Shown: positions 45,277 to 55,770, numbered from the stretch's first letter. The stretch: DNA of 64,000 nucleotides from Alteromonas aestuariivivens (GCF_003367475.1 NZ_QRHA01000003.1:124001-188000), one strand, 5' to 3'. Made by a program: numbers and translations. Notes: generated by a model not told the origin, from the letters alone.

Positions 45277-46046
45277 GACGGCCGGGCCAGGGGAAACAGT
45301 GAGTAAAAATTCCCGGTGGTAATTCGGGCTAGCTCTGCAACCGTAATGCCCTTCAATTGCGCGATAAACTCAGCCACCTCAACCACATAGCCAGGCTGGT
45401 TCTGCTTGCCTCGGTGGGGTACCGGAGCCAGCCAGGGCGAATCAGTCTCAATCAGCAACCGTTCAAGAGGTACCGCTTTAACCACCTCTCTTAGCGCGCT
45501 GGCAGAGTGAAAGGTTACGATACCGGAAATGGAAATGTAAAAACCCAGTTCCATTGCAGCCTGCGCCATTTCGAGATCTTCTGTGAAACAATGCAGCACG
45601 CCTCCGGTTGTTGGCGCTTTGTGTTCCTTCAGCAGATCAATGGTGTCCTGTTTGGCGTCCCGCGTATGAATAATCAATGGCTTATTCAGTTCGTTCGCTA
45701 CCCTGATGTGATCGATAAAGGATTGACGCTGGACCTCCCGGGTGTCAGAACTGTAAAAATAATCCAACCCGGTTTCACCAACGGCAACCACACTGGGATG
45801 AGCCGCTTTTTCCAGCAGTTCAGCATAGCTGCAGGCGTCTTCCTGATGCAATGGGTGAACACCACAGGACACCGAGACATCCTTATATTCGGCCACTTTA
45901 GCCAGCATGTCGTCAAATTCCTTAACCGACACCGCAACACACAAAAAGTGCTCCACGCCACGCTGACGGGCAAATGCGAGAGTTTCCGACAATTGCTGAT
46001 CGTTTTGCTTCAACCGATCAAGGTGACAGTGAGAATCTACGAACAA
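45273..46046 (-). CDS. tatD: TatD-family metal-dependent hydrolase/DNase
   Basis: 257 residues. The start is TTG at 46046, with an excellent GAGGAG six bases before. An ATG is not available nearby. Family motifs are DSHCHLD, VSCGVHPLHQED, VAVGETGLDYF, PLIIHTRDAKQDT, GVLHCFTED and LIETDSPWLAP. These give the metal-binding His, Asp and Glu. Relatives of this group (YcfH type) act as 3'-5' exonucleases or D-Tyr-tRNA deacylases. The position after holB is conserved, but the PilZ gene often found between them is absent here. Confidence 0.92.
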   Translation of the reverse strand: MFVDSHCHLDRLKQNDQQLSETLAFARQRGVEHFLCVAVSVKEFDDMLAKVAEYKDVSVSCGVHPLHQEDACSYAELLEKAAHPSVVAVGETGLDYFYSSDTREVQRQSFIDHIRVANELNKPLIIHTRDAKQDTIDLLKEHKAPTTGGVLHCFTEDLEMAQAAMELGFYISISGIVTFHSASALREVVKAVPLERLLIETDSPWLAPVPHRGKQNQPGYVVEVAEFIAQLKGITVAELARITTGNFYSLFPLARPS

Positions 46047-46079
46047 AATGACTCCTCAATAAATGGTAATTCAACCTGC

Positions 46080-46952
46080 TCAGGCAAATAACGACAACAG
46101 GCCGGTAAGGACCACCGATTTGTTTACCCCTGGGTGCTGCAACACCCGTTTCGCTTCAAGGCAGTGGGAAAAACGCTGCTGATCCTCAGATTGCTGATGC
46201 TGAATATATTGTTCGTGAGCATAAAGCTGACACCAGTTCACCACCTGTTCCGCGTTTTCCTGCCACTCCCGGGCCAACTCCAACGCATCGGTTTGCCCAC
46301 AGAGCAGTTGTGTAAAGCGTTCAAAAAAAAGCTGATAAGACAGTCCTTCCTGTTGCTCCAAAGCCCCCTTCAGGCGCAAAGGCGCACCACCATAGGCCTT
46401 AAGCAGCGCGACAGAAGCGTTTGTAACGCCCTGTGACTTCAACCATTCCAGACTCAGATGCGATTCGGGTACAGAAAAAACCTGCTTTTCGCAACGGCTG
46501 AGTATGGTCGGTAACAACCGCTGAATTTTATCCGTTATAAGCAGAATATATGTATTCCCGGTGGGCTCTTCGAGCGTCTTGAGCAATGCGTTGGCGGCCG
46601 ATTCGGTAAGACTGTCGGCGGCAAAAATAACCATAACCTTGTTGCCGCCAAGTTGAGCAGTACCACTGAGTTTACGTATGCCATCCCGAATCAGGTCCAC
46701 GCCAATTTGCTTTTCACTCATCAGTTGCAGATAGTCCGGATGGGTTTCTGCCTCGAACAACATACAGCTCTGACACTGGCCACAGGCGCCATCGGAAACC
46801 GGCTGTTTACAAAGCAATACCTTGCCCAGCCAACGTGCCAGTATACCTTTACCAATCCCGGCGGGCCCTGCGAGTAACAACGCATGGTGCAGTCGCCGTT
46901 CCATAAGCCGGTTGAAAAAACGCTGACTCACAGGGGAAAACCACGGCAACAT
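46080..46952 (-). CDS. holB: DNA polymerase III delta' subunit
   Basis: 290 residues. The clamp-loader AAA+ fold has GPAGIGKGILARWLGKVLLC, a zinc cluster CGQCQSCMLFEAETHPDY, and LLKTLEEPTGNTYILLITD, ILSRCEKQVFSV. Part of the clamp loader with HolA and DnaX. The start shares one base with the tmk stop (TGATG). Confidence 0.92.
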   Translation of the reverse strand: MLPWFSPVSQRFFNRLMERRLHHALLLAGPAGIGKGILARWLGKVLLCKQPVSDGACGQCQSCMLFEAETHPDYLQLMSEKQIGVDLIRDGIRKLSGTAQLGGNKVMVIFAADSLTESAANALLKTLEEPTGNTYILLITDKIQRLLPTILSRCEKQVFSVPESHLSLEWLKSQGVTNASVALLKAYGGAPLRLKGALEQQEGLSYQLFFERFTQLLCGQTDALELAREWQENAEQVVNWCQLYAHEQYIQHQQSEDQQRFSHCLEAKRVLQHPGVNKSVVLTGLLSLFA

Positions 46953-47569
46953 CAGGATGCAAACTCCCTGACCTGCGCCTGAACCTGCCTGTGAACGGCT
47001 TCCATTTCCTGCATGGCATCGATTACCCTGATTGTTGAATCGGCCTCAGCGAGCTGTAAATATCTGGCCCGGGTACGCTCGAAAAAAGCCAGCCCGGAAA
47101 GTTCAATTCGGTCCAGTTCACCACGGCCTCTGGCCCGGTTAAGCCCCACCTGCGGGTCCACATCCAGATACAGGGTCAAGTCAGGCTTAAAGCCATCCAG
47201 CGTAATATCAGACAGGGTTCTCATCAACGCTGCGTCGATACCTCTCCCCCCGCCCTGATAGGCTTGCGAGGAGAGATCGTGCCGGTCTCCGACCACCCAG
47301 ACACCATCAGCCAAAGCAGGTTTGATTACATTCTCCAGCAATTGCAAGCGCGCTGCATACATCAGCATGAGCTCGGTTTTTTCCGCAACCCGCTCTTCCC
47401 ACGGGTGTTTCACACATTCACGGATGGCTTCCGCCATAGGCGTGCCGCCTGGCTCGCGTGTTGTAATACATGCAATTCCCTGTTGTTTCAGGATATCAAC
47501 GACCAAGCCAATGACCGAACTCTTTCCCGCCCCCTCCAGGCCTTCGACAACGATAAATTTTCCGCTCAT
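46952..47569 (-). CDS. tmk: Thymidylate kinase
   Basis: 205 residues. P-loop [12 protein letters not shown] (9-20), the DR(Y/H) loop with [33 protein letters not shown] and the LID-like [12 protein letters not shown]. It makes dTDP from dTMP. Eight bases after mltG. Confidence 0.95.
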   Translation of the reverse strand: MSGKFIVVEGLEGAGKSSVIGLVVDILKQQGIACITTREPGGTPMAEAIRECVKHPWEERVAEKTELMLMYAARLQLLENVIKPALADGVWVVGDRHDLSSQAYQGGGRGIDAALMRTLSDITLDGFKPDLTLYLDVDPQVGLNRARGRGELDRIELSGLAFFERTRARYLQLAEADSTIRVIDAMQEMEAVHRQVQAQVREFAS

Positions 47570-47577
47570 GGTATCTG

Positions 47578-48600
47578 TTACTTCTCTTTGTTGATCTGAT
47601 ACTGATAGACAGCCCGGTTGTGCGCTTCCAGGGTTTCAGAAAACTGATGGGTACCATCACCACGCGCGACAAAGTACAACTCATCGGTAACCATCGGTTT
47701 CAGAGCAGCCTGAATGGCCGCCCGGCCAGCCATCGCGATTGGCGTTGGCGGCAACCCCTTAATCACATAGGTATTGTACGCGGTTTTTTGTTTCAGATGT
47801 GCCCGGGTAATATTGCCATCAAATTCGCTCCCGAGGCCGTAAATTACCGTTGGGTCGGTCTGCAAGCGCATATTCCGGTTCAGACGGTTTACGAACACCC
47901 CTGCTATACGTGCACGCTCTTCTGGCACCGCTGTTTCCTTTTCAACAATTGAAGCCAGAATCAACGCCTCGTAAGGCGAGCCCAGCGGCAAATCTTCTGA
48001 CCGCTGAGGCCACTGTACTGACATAAACTCAATCATGGCGGCCATGGCTCTTGTCAGAATGGCCGAAACCGGAGTGCCTGAAGTAAAGTAATAGGTATCG
48101 GCCAGCAACAAACCTTCCAGACCCGACAACGGCGTTTTCATCGGCCATGGCCAGCTCCTCAGCAGGTGTTCCGCCTGTTCATCGGTCATATCAAAGTCAA
48201 GATGCTCCTGGGCTTTCAACGTACCCAGCCACTGGGAGTAACTTTGCCCTTCAATCAAACCGACACTGAACTGAAATTCCTCACCACTGGACAATACCTC
48301 AAAGGCATCTTCGACATTCATACCTGGTTGCACCTGGTAAGTTCCTGCCTTAACAGCACCAGCGGACTTATCCAGCTTTAACCATACTCTTACCGCTAAA
48401 GGGTGTGTTTTCAGCCAGCCTTTCTGGCGCAACAACTTTGCCGCCTGATGCCCCGTGGTGCCCGCCTCTATCGTTACAAGTTGTGCCCTTGAAAGCGCAA
48501 GTGGCGTATTGAGCTGCTCCTGCCACATTGTGTAAGCTACAACCAGAACAACAACAGCAAGTACCGCAGTACCCAACAACGCTCTAATCCAGCTGGTCAT
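47578..48600 (-). CDS. mltG: Endolytic murein transglycosylase
   Basis: 340 residues. One N-terminal membrane anchor (about 7-25) places the rest in the periplasm. A LysM-like region is followed by the YceG/MltG core with the catalytic Glu in [20 protein letters not shown] and [20 protein letters not shown]. It cleaves nascent glycan strands at the membrane and helps set their length. Its start overlaps the pabC end by 17 bases. Confidence 0.93.
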   Translation of the reverse strand: MTSWIRALLGTAVLAVVVLVVAYTMWQEQLNTPLALSRAQLVTIEAGTTGHQAAKLLRQKGWLKTHPLAVRVWLKLDKSAGAVKAGTYQVQPGMNVEDAFEVLSSGEEFQFSVGLIEGQSYSQWLGTLKAQEHLDFDMTDEQAEHLLRSWPWPMKTPLSGLEGLLLADTYYFTSGTPVSAILTRAMAAMIEFMSVQWPQRSEDLPLGSPYEALILASIVEKETAVPEERARIAGVFVNRLNRNMRLQTDPTVIYGLGSEFDGNITRAHLKQKTAYNTYVIKGLPPTPIAMAGRAAIQAALKPMVTDELYFVARGDGTHQFSETLEAHNRAVYQYQINKEK

Positions 48601-49414
48601 ACTCTTCCTGATATGAGGTGATTACATTGTTTGCCAGTTGCCTGACCGGCTCCGGATCAAATGTTTGCTCCGCAGCCCCGCCCATACCTGTTACCGGAAC
48701 TATCTGCATAAGGGCGTTACACAGCATTACCGCTTGAGCCTGGCCCAGCTGAGACAGGGAGTATCGCCCCACTTCAACAGTCACACCGCTATTGGCGAAC
48801 CAATCAAGCAAAAAACCGCGCATGACACCTGCCACTCCACAGTCACTCAATTCTGGTGTATACCAAATCCCGTCACGCAACCAGAATAAATTAGCCGCGC
48901 TGGTTTCGACCACACATCCCTGCTGATCACAAACAATGGCATCCTGGGCAGTGCTGTTTGCAAGCTCGCGTTTTATCAGTACCTGTTCAAGGCGGTTTAA
49001 ATGCTTAAGCCCGGCCAGCGCAGGCTGACGGGCCAGTTTCAGAGAACTGACATCTACCTGAATTCCGCTCTGACGCCACTGATTATAGTGTTCGGGGAGC
49101 ATATGCCGGGTAATAAATATGCCTGATGAACACTGTGCGCTACGGGCATACCCCCGGCCACCTTCGCCGGCACTCAACAATACTTTCAATACACCATGCT
49201 GCATATCGGTGGCATGAGAGCGAATCTGGGCCGCAAGGGCTTCGGCATCGAAGGAAATTCCCAATTTAGCACTGTCATGCTGCAGTCGGTCGAGATGGCG
49301 GCGAAACAGCGCTACACGCCCCTGGTCGACCGCCATGGTGGTAAAAACGCCGTCACCGTAATTTGCGGCCCGATCGTTTATTGAAAATTGGTTCGGATGG
49401 GTTGCGTAATCCAA
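48584..49414 (-). CDS. pabC: 4-amino-4-deoxychorismate lyase
   Basis: 276 residues from TTG at 49414, with AGGGCAGTT before it. The class IV PLP fold is present, with NDRAANYGDGVFTT, the lysine in LKHLNRLEQVLIKREL and VETSAANLFWLRDG. It splits aminodeoxychorismate to p-aminobenzoate and pyruvate for folate synthesis. A terminator at 49481 separates it from fabF, so it may be read from the readthrough fraction or from its own promoter. Confidence 0.92.
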   Translation of the reverse strand: MDYATHPNQFSINDRAANYGDGVFTTMAVDQGRVALFRRHLDRLQHDSAKLGISFDAEALAAQIRSHATDMQHGVLKVLLSAGEGGRGYARSAQCSSGIFITRHMLPEHYNQWRQSGIQVDVSSLKLARQPALAGLKHLNRLEQVLIKRELANSTAQDAIVCDQQGCVVETSAANLFWLRDGIWYTPELSDCGVAGVMRGFLLDWFANSGVTVEVGRYSLSQLGQAQAVMLCNALMQIVPVTGMGGAAEQTFDPEPVRQLANNVITSYQEEYDQLD

Positions 49415-49480
49415 AACTGCCCTGTATTACTCAATGGAAAAGCGCTCAGTATAACACCCTCTTGCGGGCCTTTTAAAAGC

Positions 49481-49506
49481 AAAAAGGCAACCGTAACGGT
49501 TGCCTT
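49481..49506 (-). terminator. Terminator after fabF
   Basis: Minus-strand stem AAGGCAACCG/CGGTTGCCTT (10 bp, loop of 3) followed by TTT and more T. It lies between the fabF stop and pabC. Confidence 0.82.
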
Positions 49507-49528
49507 CGACAGATTTGTCTCAATCGCA

Positions 49529-50767
49529 TCAGATGCGTTTAAAGATCAATGACCCGTTGGTTCCGCCAAACCCAAACGAGTTACACAGAGCATACGGTTC
49601 ATCAAAGGATTTTTTGGTATGCGCCACAAAATCCAGATCACAGCCTTCACCGGGTTGGTCAAGGTTAATAGTGGGCGGTGCCACTTTGTCGCGCAATGCC
49701 AGAATAGTGAAGATTGCTTCAACCGAACCCGCGGCACCCAACAAGTGCCCGGTCATGGATTTGGTTGAACTCACCAGTACTTTACAAGCATGCTCACCAA
49801 ACACCCGCTTGACCGCTGCCACTTCAGCCACATCACCCGCTGGCGTTGAGGTACCGTGGGCATTGATGTAACCAATAACGTCGCTGGAAATGCCAGCATC
49901 CTTCAATGCATTTACCATTGCAGCCGCAGCGCCTTCGCCGTCTTCCGGTGGTGATGTCATATGATAGGCGTCACCGCTCATGCCAAAGCCAACCAGTTCC
50001 GCATAGATGGTTGCGCCACGGGCTACCGCAGACTCATACTCTTCGAGCATGACCACGCCTGCCCCTTCGCCCATTACGAAGCCATCACGGTCTTTGTCCC
50101 AGGGGCGGCTGGCCGCCTGTGGATCGTCATTGCGTGAAGACAACGCTCTGGCGGAGGCAAACCCGGCAATGCCTAACGGCGTAATGGAAGCTTCGGCTCC
50201 GCCCGCCAGCATGGCATCCGCATCTCCATAGGCGATGGTTCTGGCAGCAACACCGATATTGTGTACACCTGTGGTACAGGCGGTCACGATATTCAGGTTA
50301 GGGCCTTTCAGGCCTTCCATAATGGAAAGAAAGCCGGAAATCATATTGGTGATGGTCGAAGGCACGAAAAATGGCGATACGCGCTTAGGGCCACTGTTGA
50401 GCAACTTCAGATGATTCTGTTCAATCTGCTCAAGGCCACCTATGCCCGAGCCGATTGCCACACCAACACGGTCTGCATTGGAGGCGTCTACCACCAGACC
50501 GGAATGCGCCAGCGCCTGCTTACCAGCTGCAATACCCAGCTGGATGAAGCGGTCCATTTTCTTTGCTTCTTTCTTTTCGATGTATTCTTGCGGATCAAAG
50601 TCATTGACCTGACCTGCAAAACGGGTGGAATAGTTACTGCAGTCGAAATGCGTGATGTCACCGATACCGCTTTCGCCGTTCAGAAGACGGCTCCAGGTTT
50701 GGTCAACAGACTGACCCAACGGAGACAACATGCCAAGACCAGTAACCACTACGCGACGTTTTGTCAC
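49529..50767 (-). CDS. fabF: Beta-ketoacyl-ACP synthase II
   Basis: 412 residues, starting at GTG 50767, with GAGGG five bases before. The condensing triad is present: C164 in [14 protein letters not shown], His in [12 protein letters not shown] and His in [11 protein letters not shown]. It elongates acyl-ACP in type II fatty acid synthesis and controls temperature-dependent unsaturated chain length. It lies 75 bases after acpP. Confidence 0.97.
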   Translation of the reverse strand: MTKRRVVVTGLGMLSPLGQSVDQTWSRLLNGESGIGDITHFDCSNYSTRFAGQVNDFDPQEYIEKKEAKKMDRFIQLGIAAGKQALAHSGLVVDASNADRVGVAIGSGIGGLEQIEQNHLKLLNSGPKRVSPFFVPSTITNMISGFLSIMEGLKGPNLNIVTACTTGVHNIGVAARTIAYGDADAMLAGGAEASITPLGIAGFASARALSSRNDDPQAASRPWDKDRDGFVMGEGAGVVMLEEYESAVARGATIYAELVGFGMSGDAYHMTSPPEDGEGAAAAMVNALKDAGISSDVIGYINAHGTSTPAGDVAEVAAVKRVFGEHACKVLVSSTKSMTGHLLGAAGSVEAIFTILALRDKVAPPTINLDQPGEGCDLDFVAHTKKSFDEPYALCNSFGFGGTNGSLIFKRI

Positions 50768-50806
50768 AAAAAGCCCTCGTATTGGAACTAAGGTGGGTAT
50801 ACAGAA

Positions 50807-50826
50807 AACGGCTCAGATGAGCCGTT
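50807..50826 (-). terminator. Hairpin between acpP and fabF (partial terminator)
   Basis: Minus-strand AACGGCTC/GAGCCGTT stem (8 bp, 4-base loop) followed by TTCTGT. The T run is short, so it would be a partial terminator or a stabilising 3' end for the abundant acpP mRNA. Confidence 0.65.
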
Positions 50827-50842
50827 TTTCAAGGTAAGGAGC

Positions 50843-51082
50843 TTACGCGTCCTTGTTAGCGTTGATGTAGTCAATTGCTGACTGAACAGTAGTGATTTTC
50901 TCTGCTTCTTCGTCAGGAATCTCAGTATCGAATTCTTCTTCCAACGCCATCACCAACTCAACAGTGTCGAGTGAGTCCGCGCCCAAATCGTCAACGAATG
51001 AGGCCTCAGGTTTTACTTCTTCTTCTTTCACGCCAAGCTGCTCAACGATGATCTTTTTAACGCGTTCTTCAATGTTACTCAT
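50843..51082 (-). CDS. acpP: Acyl carrier protein
   Basis: 79 residues, highly acidic. The phosphopantetheine attachment serine is S37 in [14 protein letters not shown] carries all acyl chains for fatty acid, phospholipid and lipid A synthesis. The 200-base gap to fabG contains possible acpP promoter elements, such as TTGCAA-N17-TAAACT on the minus strand. Confidence 0.98.
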   Translation of the reverse strand: MSNIEERVKKIIVEQLGVKEEEVKPEASFVDDLGADSLDTVELVMALEEEFDTEIPDEEAEKITTVQSAIDYINANKDA

Positions 51083-51283
51083 AGTTCTAGGTTTCCCTTA
51101 ACGTCACTAGATTTTTCTAAAGTGTCGCTAGTTTATTTTGCAAGGTATCCGCTTGCAAGCACCAGAAACAACAAATTTCGTGGTCAAACCAGCAACGTTC
51201 CAAAGTGTATTAAATTAAAATTCTACAACCAGGCTGCCTGTATACTACAACCCCAGCTTAAATGTTTACACACAAATGTGCAA

Positions 51284-52024
51284 TTAACTCATGTACATAC
51301 CGCCATTCACATGAATGGTTTCACCGGTAATGTATGCCGCACCTTCGCTTGCCAGAAAGGTTACCGTTGCCGCTATCTCTTCAGGCTGCCCCAACCGGTT
51401 GGCCGGAATGTCCTTAAAGATCGCCTCTCGCTGGTCGTCTGTCAATGCTTTCGTCATATCCGTGTCAATAAAGCCGGGAGCAACCACATTGATAGTGATG
51501 CCTCGGGAGGCCACTTCCCTGGCCATCGATTTACTGAAACCAATCACCCCGGCTTTGGCGGCGGCGTAGTTTGCCTGACCTGCGTTCCCGGCGCAACCCA
51601 CCACTGAACCAACATTAATAATACGCCCTTTGCGCTTTTTCATCATGCCGCGCAGTACCGCTTTGGATAACGTAAAGATGGACGTCAGGTTGGTATCAAT
51701 AATGTCCTGCCACTCTTCATCTTTCATTCTCATCAGCAGATTGTCACGAGTGATACCGGCGTTATTGACCAGAATATCCACACCACCAAACTCATCGCCA
51801 ATGGACTTGATTACTGATTCGACTGCAGCTTTGTCTGTTACATTGAGGCATTGTCCTTTGCCACCAAAAGGTTGCAGATATTCGCCAATGGCTGAAGCTC
51901 CACCTTCACTGGTAGCAGTGCCGATTACCTTAGCCCCCTGCTCTGCGAGTGACATGGCAATGGCTTTACCAATTCCGCGGCTGGCACCTGTGACCAGCGC
52001 GACTTTTCCGTCAAATTGTTTCAT
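51284..52024 (-). CDS. fabG: 3-oxoacyl-ACP reductase
   Basis: 246 residues, SDR fold. Cofactor loop GASRGIG (13-19), NNAG (87-90), catalytic S140, Y153 and K157 in GSVVG and YAAAK. It uses NADPH to reduce 3-oxoacyl-ACP. In the fabH-fabD-fabG-acpP-fabF order. Confidence 0.97.
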   Translation of the reverse strand: MKQFDGKVALVTGASRGIGKAIAMSLAEQGAKVIGTATSEGGASAIGEYLQPFGGKGQCLNVTDKAAVESVIKSIGDEFGGVDILVNNAGITRDNLLMRMKDEEWQDIIDTNLTSIFTLSKAVLRGMMKKRKGRIINVGSVVGCAGNAGQANYAAAKAGVIGFSKSMAREVASRGITINVVAPGFIDTDMTKALTDDQREAIFKDIPANRLGQPEEIAATVTFLASEGAAYITGETIHVNGGMYMS

Positions 52025-52049
52025 TTCGTGATCCTTTTACGCAGATAGC

Positions 52050-52973
52050 TCAAAGTTCTGCCAGTGTTTCTGGCGTATTTATCGCAAATGCATCCAGTGA
52101 TTTATCAATACGCTTGATCAATCCGGTCAGGACTTTACCCGGCCCAACCTCAATCACACGCTCCACGCCGGCAGATGCAAGGTATTCCACACTGCGAGTC
52201 CACTGTACGGGACAATACAACTGACGCACCAAAGCAGAACGAATGGCGTGAGGCTCGGTCTCGATAGTGACATCAACATTATTCACCACGTTAATAGCTG
52301 GCGTTTGAATACTGATCCCGGACAAAGCTTCATCCAGCTTATCTGCCGCAGGGCGCATAAGCTCACAATGGGAAGGCACGCTGACTGCAAGTGGCAGTGC
52401 TCTTTTTGCACCGGCTTCCTTACAGGCACTTGCCGCCTGTTCTGTCGCTGACTTTTCACCGGCAATTACTACCTGGCCTGGAGAATTGAAATTCACAGGC
52501 GCGACCACCTCGCCTGTGGCAATAGCAGTCTGATGACAGATTTCGGTAATGGCCGCATCATCCAGGCCAATAATGGCGTACATCGCTCCTGCACCTGCCG
52601 GCACGGCCTGCTGCATATACTGACCGCGGGCTTCGGTAAGCTTTACCGCGTCTTCAAATGCCAGCGCACCACCACAAACCAAGGCAGAATACTCACCCAA
52701 ACTGTGCCCCGCCAGATAGGAAGCCTGCAATCCACGTTCCTGCAATAAACGCCAGACCGCAACACTGGCAGTCAACAACGCAGGCTGGGTAACCTGTGTT
52801 TCATTCAGTTTGCCGTCGGCATCGTTTTGCACAAGATCCCACAAATCGTATCCGAGGATATTCGAAGCCTGGTTAAAGGTATCCAGAACGGAGGAATGTG
52901 CATCAGCCAGTTCTTTGAGCATTCCGGCGGATTGCGAACCCTGTCCAGGAAATACGCATGCTATGCGTGTCAT
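52050..52973 (-). CDS. fabD: Malonyl-CoA:ACP transacylase
   Basis: 307 residues from MTRIACVFPGQGSQSAG, with AAGGAACTC before the ATG. A longer in-frame start at 53108 lies inside fabH. The nucleophile S91 is in GHSLGEYSAL, the catalytic His in VPSHCELM, and QPALLTAS is typical. It loads malonate onto ACP. Confidence 0.97.
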   Translation of the reverse strand: MTRIACVFPGQGSQSAGMLKELADAHSSVLDTFNQASNILGYDLWDLVQNDADGKLNETQVTQPALLTASVAVWRLLQERGLQASYLAGHSLGEYSALVCGGALAFEDAVKLTEARGQYMQQAVPAGAGAMYAIIGLDDAAITEICHQTAIATGEVVAPVNFNSPGQVVIAGEKSATEQAASACKEAGAKRALPLAVSVPSHCELMRPAADKLDEALSGISIQTPAINVVNNVDVTIETEPHAIRSALVRQLYCPVQWTRSVEYLASAGVERVIEVGPGKVLTGLIKRIDKSLDAFAINTPETLAEL

Positions 52974-53022
52974 ATAGAGTTCCTTATTCTTAATCTTGGA
53001 TTGGAAAAGATTTAAGCCTGTA

Positions 53023-53988
53023 CTAATAGCGGACCAGCGCAGACGCCCACGCGAAACCGCCACCAAAGGCTTCAAGCAACAAATTCTGGCCTCGCTGGAT
53101 TCGGCCATCGCGAATGGCGGTATCCAGTGCAGTAGGTACGGTTGCAGCGGAGGTGTTGCCGTACTTTTCCAGGGTCAGTACAACCTGATCCAACGACATG
53201 TCGAGTTTCTTGGCGGTTGCCTTAATAATACGGAAATTGGCCTGATGAGGTACCAGCCAGTCAAGATCCGACTTGGCCATGTTGTTGGCTTCCAGGGTCT
53301 GTTCAACCACTTCAGACAATTTGGTTACCGCAACTTTGAAAACTTCGTTGCCTTTCATTACCCCCCAGTTCTGGTGTATGGAGGCTTCATCACCGCGTGT
53401 CGGGTGTCCAACGTATAGCAAATCGCCGTAGGAACCTGCGGCATTAATGTGGGTAGACAGAATGCCGGGCTCATCACTGGCTTCAATCAGAGTTGCTCCA
53501 GCCGCATCGCCAAACAGGATCACCATGCTTCGGTCCGCAGGGTCAACAAGCCGGCTTAAACAATCGGTTCCTACCACCAGAATGCGCTTGGCCATTCCGG
53601 ACTTGATGTACTGATCCGCAACACTCAGCGCGTAGCAATAACCAGCACATGCTGCAGCTACGTCAAAGGCTGGTATACCGTCGATACCCAGCATACGCTG
53701 GATTTCACAGGCTGTACTCGGCAGAGCATAACGCCCACTGGTGGTGGCGCAGACAATCATGTCGATGGATTTTGGATCGATATCGGCGGCTTCTATGGCT
53801 TTCTTACTGGCTTCATAGCCCATGGTAGCTGCGGTCTCATCTGCGCCGATGATACGCCGCTCCTTGATTCCGGTACGATCGGTTATCCACTCATCACTGG
53901 TGTCTACCATAGATTCCAGGTCCGCGTTCGTGCGAACTTCACTAGGATAATAACTACCTGTACCGATAAATCGTGAATATTTACTCAA
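53023..53988 (-). CDS. fabH: Beta-ketoacyl-ACP synthase III
   Basis: 321 residues. The start is TTG at 53988, overlapping the plsX stop by 4 bases (TTGA). No ATG lies close. C114 in [10 protein letters not shown], His in [11 protein letters not shown] and Asn in [11 protein letters not shown] form the triad. It starts fatty acid synthesis from acetyl-CoA and malonyl-ACP. Confidence 0.97.
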   Translation of the reverse strand: MSKYSRFIGTGSYYPSEVRTNADLESMVDTSDEWITDRTGIKERRIIGADETAATMGYEASKKAIEAADIDPKSIDMIVCATTSGRYALPSTACEIQRMLGIDGIPAFDVAAACAGYCYALSVADQYIKSGMAKRILVVGTDCLSRLVDPADRSMVILFGDAAGATLIEASDEPGILSTHINAAGSYGDLLYVGHPTRGDEASIHQNWGVMKGNEVFKVAVTKLSEVVEQTLEANNMAKSDLDWLVPHQANFRIIKATAKKLDMSLDQVVLTLEKYGNTSAATVPTALDTAIRDGRIQRGQNLLLEAFGGGFAWASALVRY

Positions 53989-55010
53989 AGCTGCTCCAAC
54001 AAGACGGTTTCAATTTTGCTTCTTATTTTTTCGGGAACCCGCATTCTGGCTTCTTCTCTTGCCTGACGTATGGCGTAGTAAAAAGCATCAGCCGAGGCGT
54101 TCCCATGACTCTTGATAACAATTCCGCGCAATCCTATCAGACTGGCACCGTTATACTGGTCGGGGTTCACCCGATTATAAATAGTTTTTAGCAGCGGCAG
54201 CGCCACACGGGCCATAAATCGAGTAAAAACATTTACCTGTGATTGCCTTTTGACCTCTTTGATAACCAGCTTGGCCAGCCCTTCGGTAGATTTTAGCGCG
54301 ATGTTGCCGGTAAAACCGTCGGTCACCACCACATCCGCAACGTCAGCAAAAATGTCATCCCCTTCTACATAGCCTATATAGTTTAAACCGCGCGCGTTGC
54401 GGAACAGCTGGTCCGCATATTTCACCTGCGCATTGCCTTTGATGTCTTCTTCCCCCACATTCAGCAGCGCGACCCTGGGAGTGTCAATTCCGGCCACCTG
54501 TTGCGCAAGAACCGAGCCCATTACGCCATACTGAAACAGGATTTCCGAAGTACAGTTAACGTTGGCACCCAAATCGAGCAGAAAAACCTTATGATGTTCC
54601 GCGGTAGGCATGGCTGAAATAAGAGCCGGACGATCTATGCCTGGCAAAGTTTTTAGGATGTAGAATGCCAAAGTCAGCAAGGCGCCTGTGTTTCCGGCGC
54701 TTACGCAAGCGTCCGCTTCACCACTTTGCACCAGCTCAATGATTCGGCGCATGGAGGAGAATTTTTTAGTGCGCAGCGCCGCCGTGGGGGCTTCGCCCAT
54801 CTCAACCACTTCGTCACAATGCTCAATGGTTACCTGGGTACGTTGCTGATCACTTAGTTCAAGCAGTGCTGGTTCTATAACCGTGCGTTGGCCACACAGT
54901 ATAAAGTGGGTATCGGGGTGTTTTTGAATCGCCTTAAGGGCGGCGGAAAGGATAACAGGGGGACCATGATCGCCCCCCATGATATCTAACGCGATGGTTA
55001 GCTCAGACAA
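53985..55010 (-). CDS. plsX: Phosphate acyltransferase PlsX
   Basis: 341 residues from TTG at 55010, with GGTG nine bases before. Family features are the opening [51 protein letters not shown] and [14 protein letters not shown]. It converts acyl-ACP to acyl-phosphate for phospholipid synthesis. It lies 20 bases after rpmF. Confidence 0.96.
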   Translation of the reverse strand: MSELTIALDIMGGDHGPPVILSAALKAIQKHPDTHFILCGQRTVIEPALLELSDQQRTQVTIEHCDEVVEMGEAPTAALRTKKFSSMRRIIELVQSGEADACVSAGNTGALLTLAFYILKTLPGIDRPALISAMPTAEHHKVFLLDLGANVNCTSEILFQYGVMGSVLAQQVAGIDTPRVALLNVGEEDIKGNAQVKYADQLFRNARGLNYIGYVEGDDIFADVADVVVTDGFTGNIALKSTEGLAKLVIKEVKRQSQVNVFTRFMARVALPLLKTIYNRVNPDQYNGASLIGLRGIVIKSHGNASADAFYYAIRQAREEARMRVPEKIRSKIETVLLEQL

Positions 55011-55030
55011 AATATTGTCACCGACAGCGA

Positions 55031-55201
55031 TTAGCCAGCGATAACTTTTTTGCCTTTATAGTAACCATCAGCGGTTACGTGATGACGACGGTGTGTTTCG
55101 CCCGACGTTGAATCGACAGACAAAGTCGCGCCTGTCAATGCATCGTGAGAGCGACGCATACCGCGCTTAGAACGCGTTTTACGATTTTGTTGTACTGCCA
55201 T
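55031..55201 (-). CDS. rpmF: 50S ribosomal protein L32
   Basis: 56 residues, found by reading the minus strand, as it is too short for usual ORF cut-offs. It begins [20 protein letters not shown] and ends with [10 protein letters not shown], matching gammaproteobacterial L32, which carries no zinc cysteines here. Between yceD (3 bases upstream) and plsX, the conserved place. Confidence 0.97.
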
Positions 55202-55204
55202 AAC

Positions 55205-55732
55205 TTACTCCTGGTCTCGCTTAAGTTCTTTCAAAACCGCGAAAGGGTTTGGTCGCTCTTGTTCCGGTTCGATTTCGCCAAACTGCATATCGTCTTCGCT
55301 TACCGTGCAATCCTCCTCTGCATGAAGGGGCACAATAGGTAAAGACAGGATCAGCTCGTCTTCAAATAATTGAAGTAAATCGACTTCTCCTTGGTCGTTA
55401 ACCTCAACCGGATCGTAAGCTGCGGGTAACTCTTCACTGTCCTGATGCCCCTGCACCGGGCTGAAACAGAACGTTACGTGAAGTGGAAAGTCAAACTCTC
55501 CGTTACATCGCTGACAGAGAAGTGTGACCTGTGTATCAAGATGGCCGTGAAAAACAGTAAGACCCTGCGCGTCTTTTTCAAACTGTACTTCGGCGTCCAC
55601 CCAGTCATCACAACGGACAACAGTACCGCACAGTCGTTCCATATCTTTACTCGCCATCACGCCCCGATAATCGGAACGCTTCATAGCGCTTTTGACTGGC
55701 TCAACGGAATGCGGTAATTTCACTTTCTGCAT
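55205..55732 (-). CDS. yceD: YceD (DUF177) protein, 23S rRNA accumulation factor
   Basis: 175 residues. The start MQKVKLPHSVEP is conserved with E. coli YceD (MQKVKLP), which fixes the start. Typical are TLLCQRCNGEFDFPL with two cysteines, CFSPV and PNPFAVLKELKRD at the end. It is the first gene of the fatty acid block and supports 23S rRNA levels in E. coli and chloroplasts. The promoter at 55742-55770 is so close that the mRNA must be nearly leaderless. Confidence 0.95.
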   Translation of the reverse strand: MQKVKLPHSVEPVKSAMKRSDYRGVMASKDMERLCGTVVRCDDWVDAEVQFEKDAQGLTVFHGHLDTQVTLLCQRCNGEFDFPLHVTFCFSPVQGHQDSEELPAAYDPVEVNDQGEVDLLQLFEDELILSLPIVPLHAEEDCTVSEDDMQFGEIEPEQERPNPFAVLKELKRDQE

Positions 55733-55741
55733 AGGGCGCGC

Positions 55742-55770
55742 ATAATATAGGCTCCACCCTTTGGTGTCAA
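55742..55770 (-). promoter_or_regulatory. Near-consensus promoter of the yceD-rpmF-fatty acid block
   Basis: On the minus strand TTGACA (55770-55765), a 17-base spacer and TATTAT (55747-55742) form a near-perfect sigma-70 promoter. The next bases, GCGCGCC, are a GC-rich discriminator, usual for stringently controlled genes. The yceD ATG at 55732 is only about 9 bases from the -10. Confidence 0.82.
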
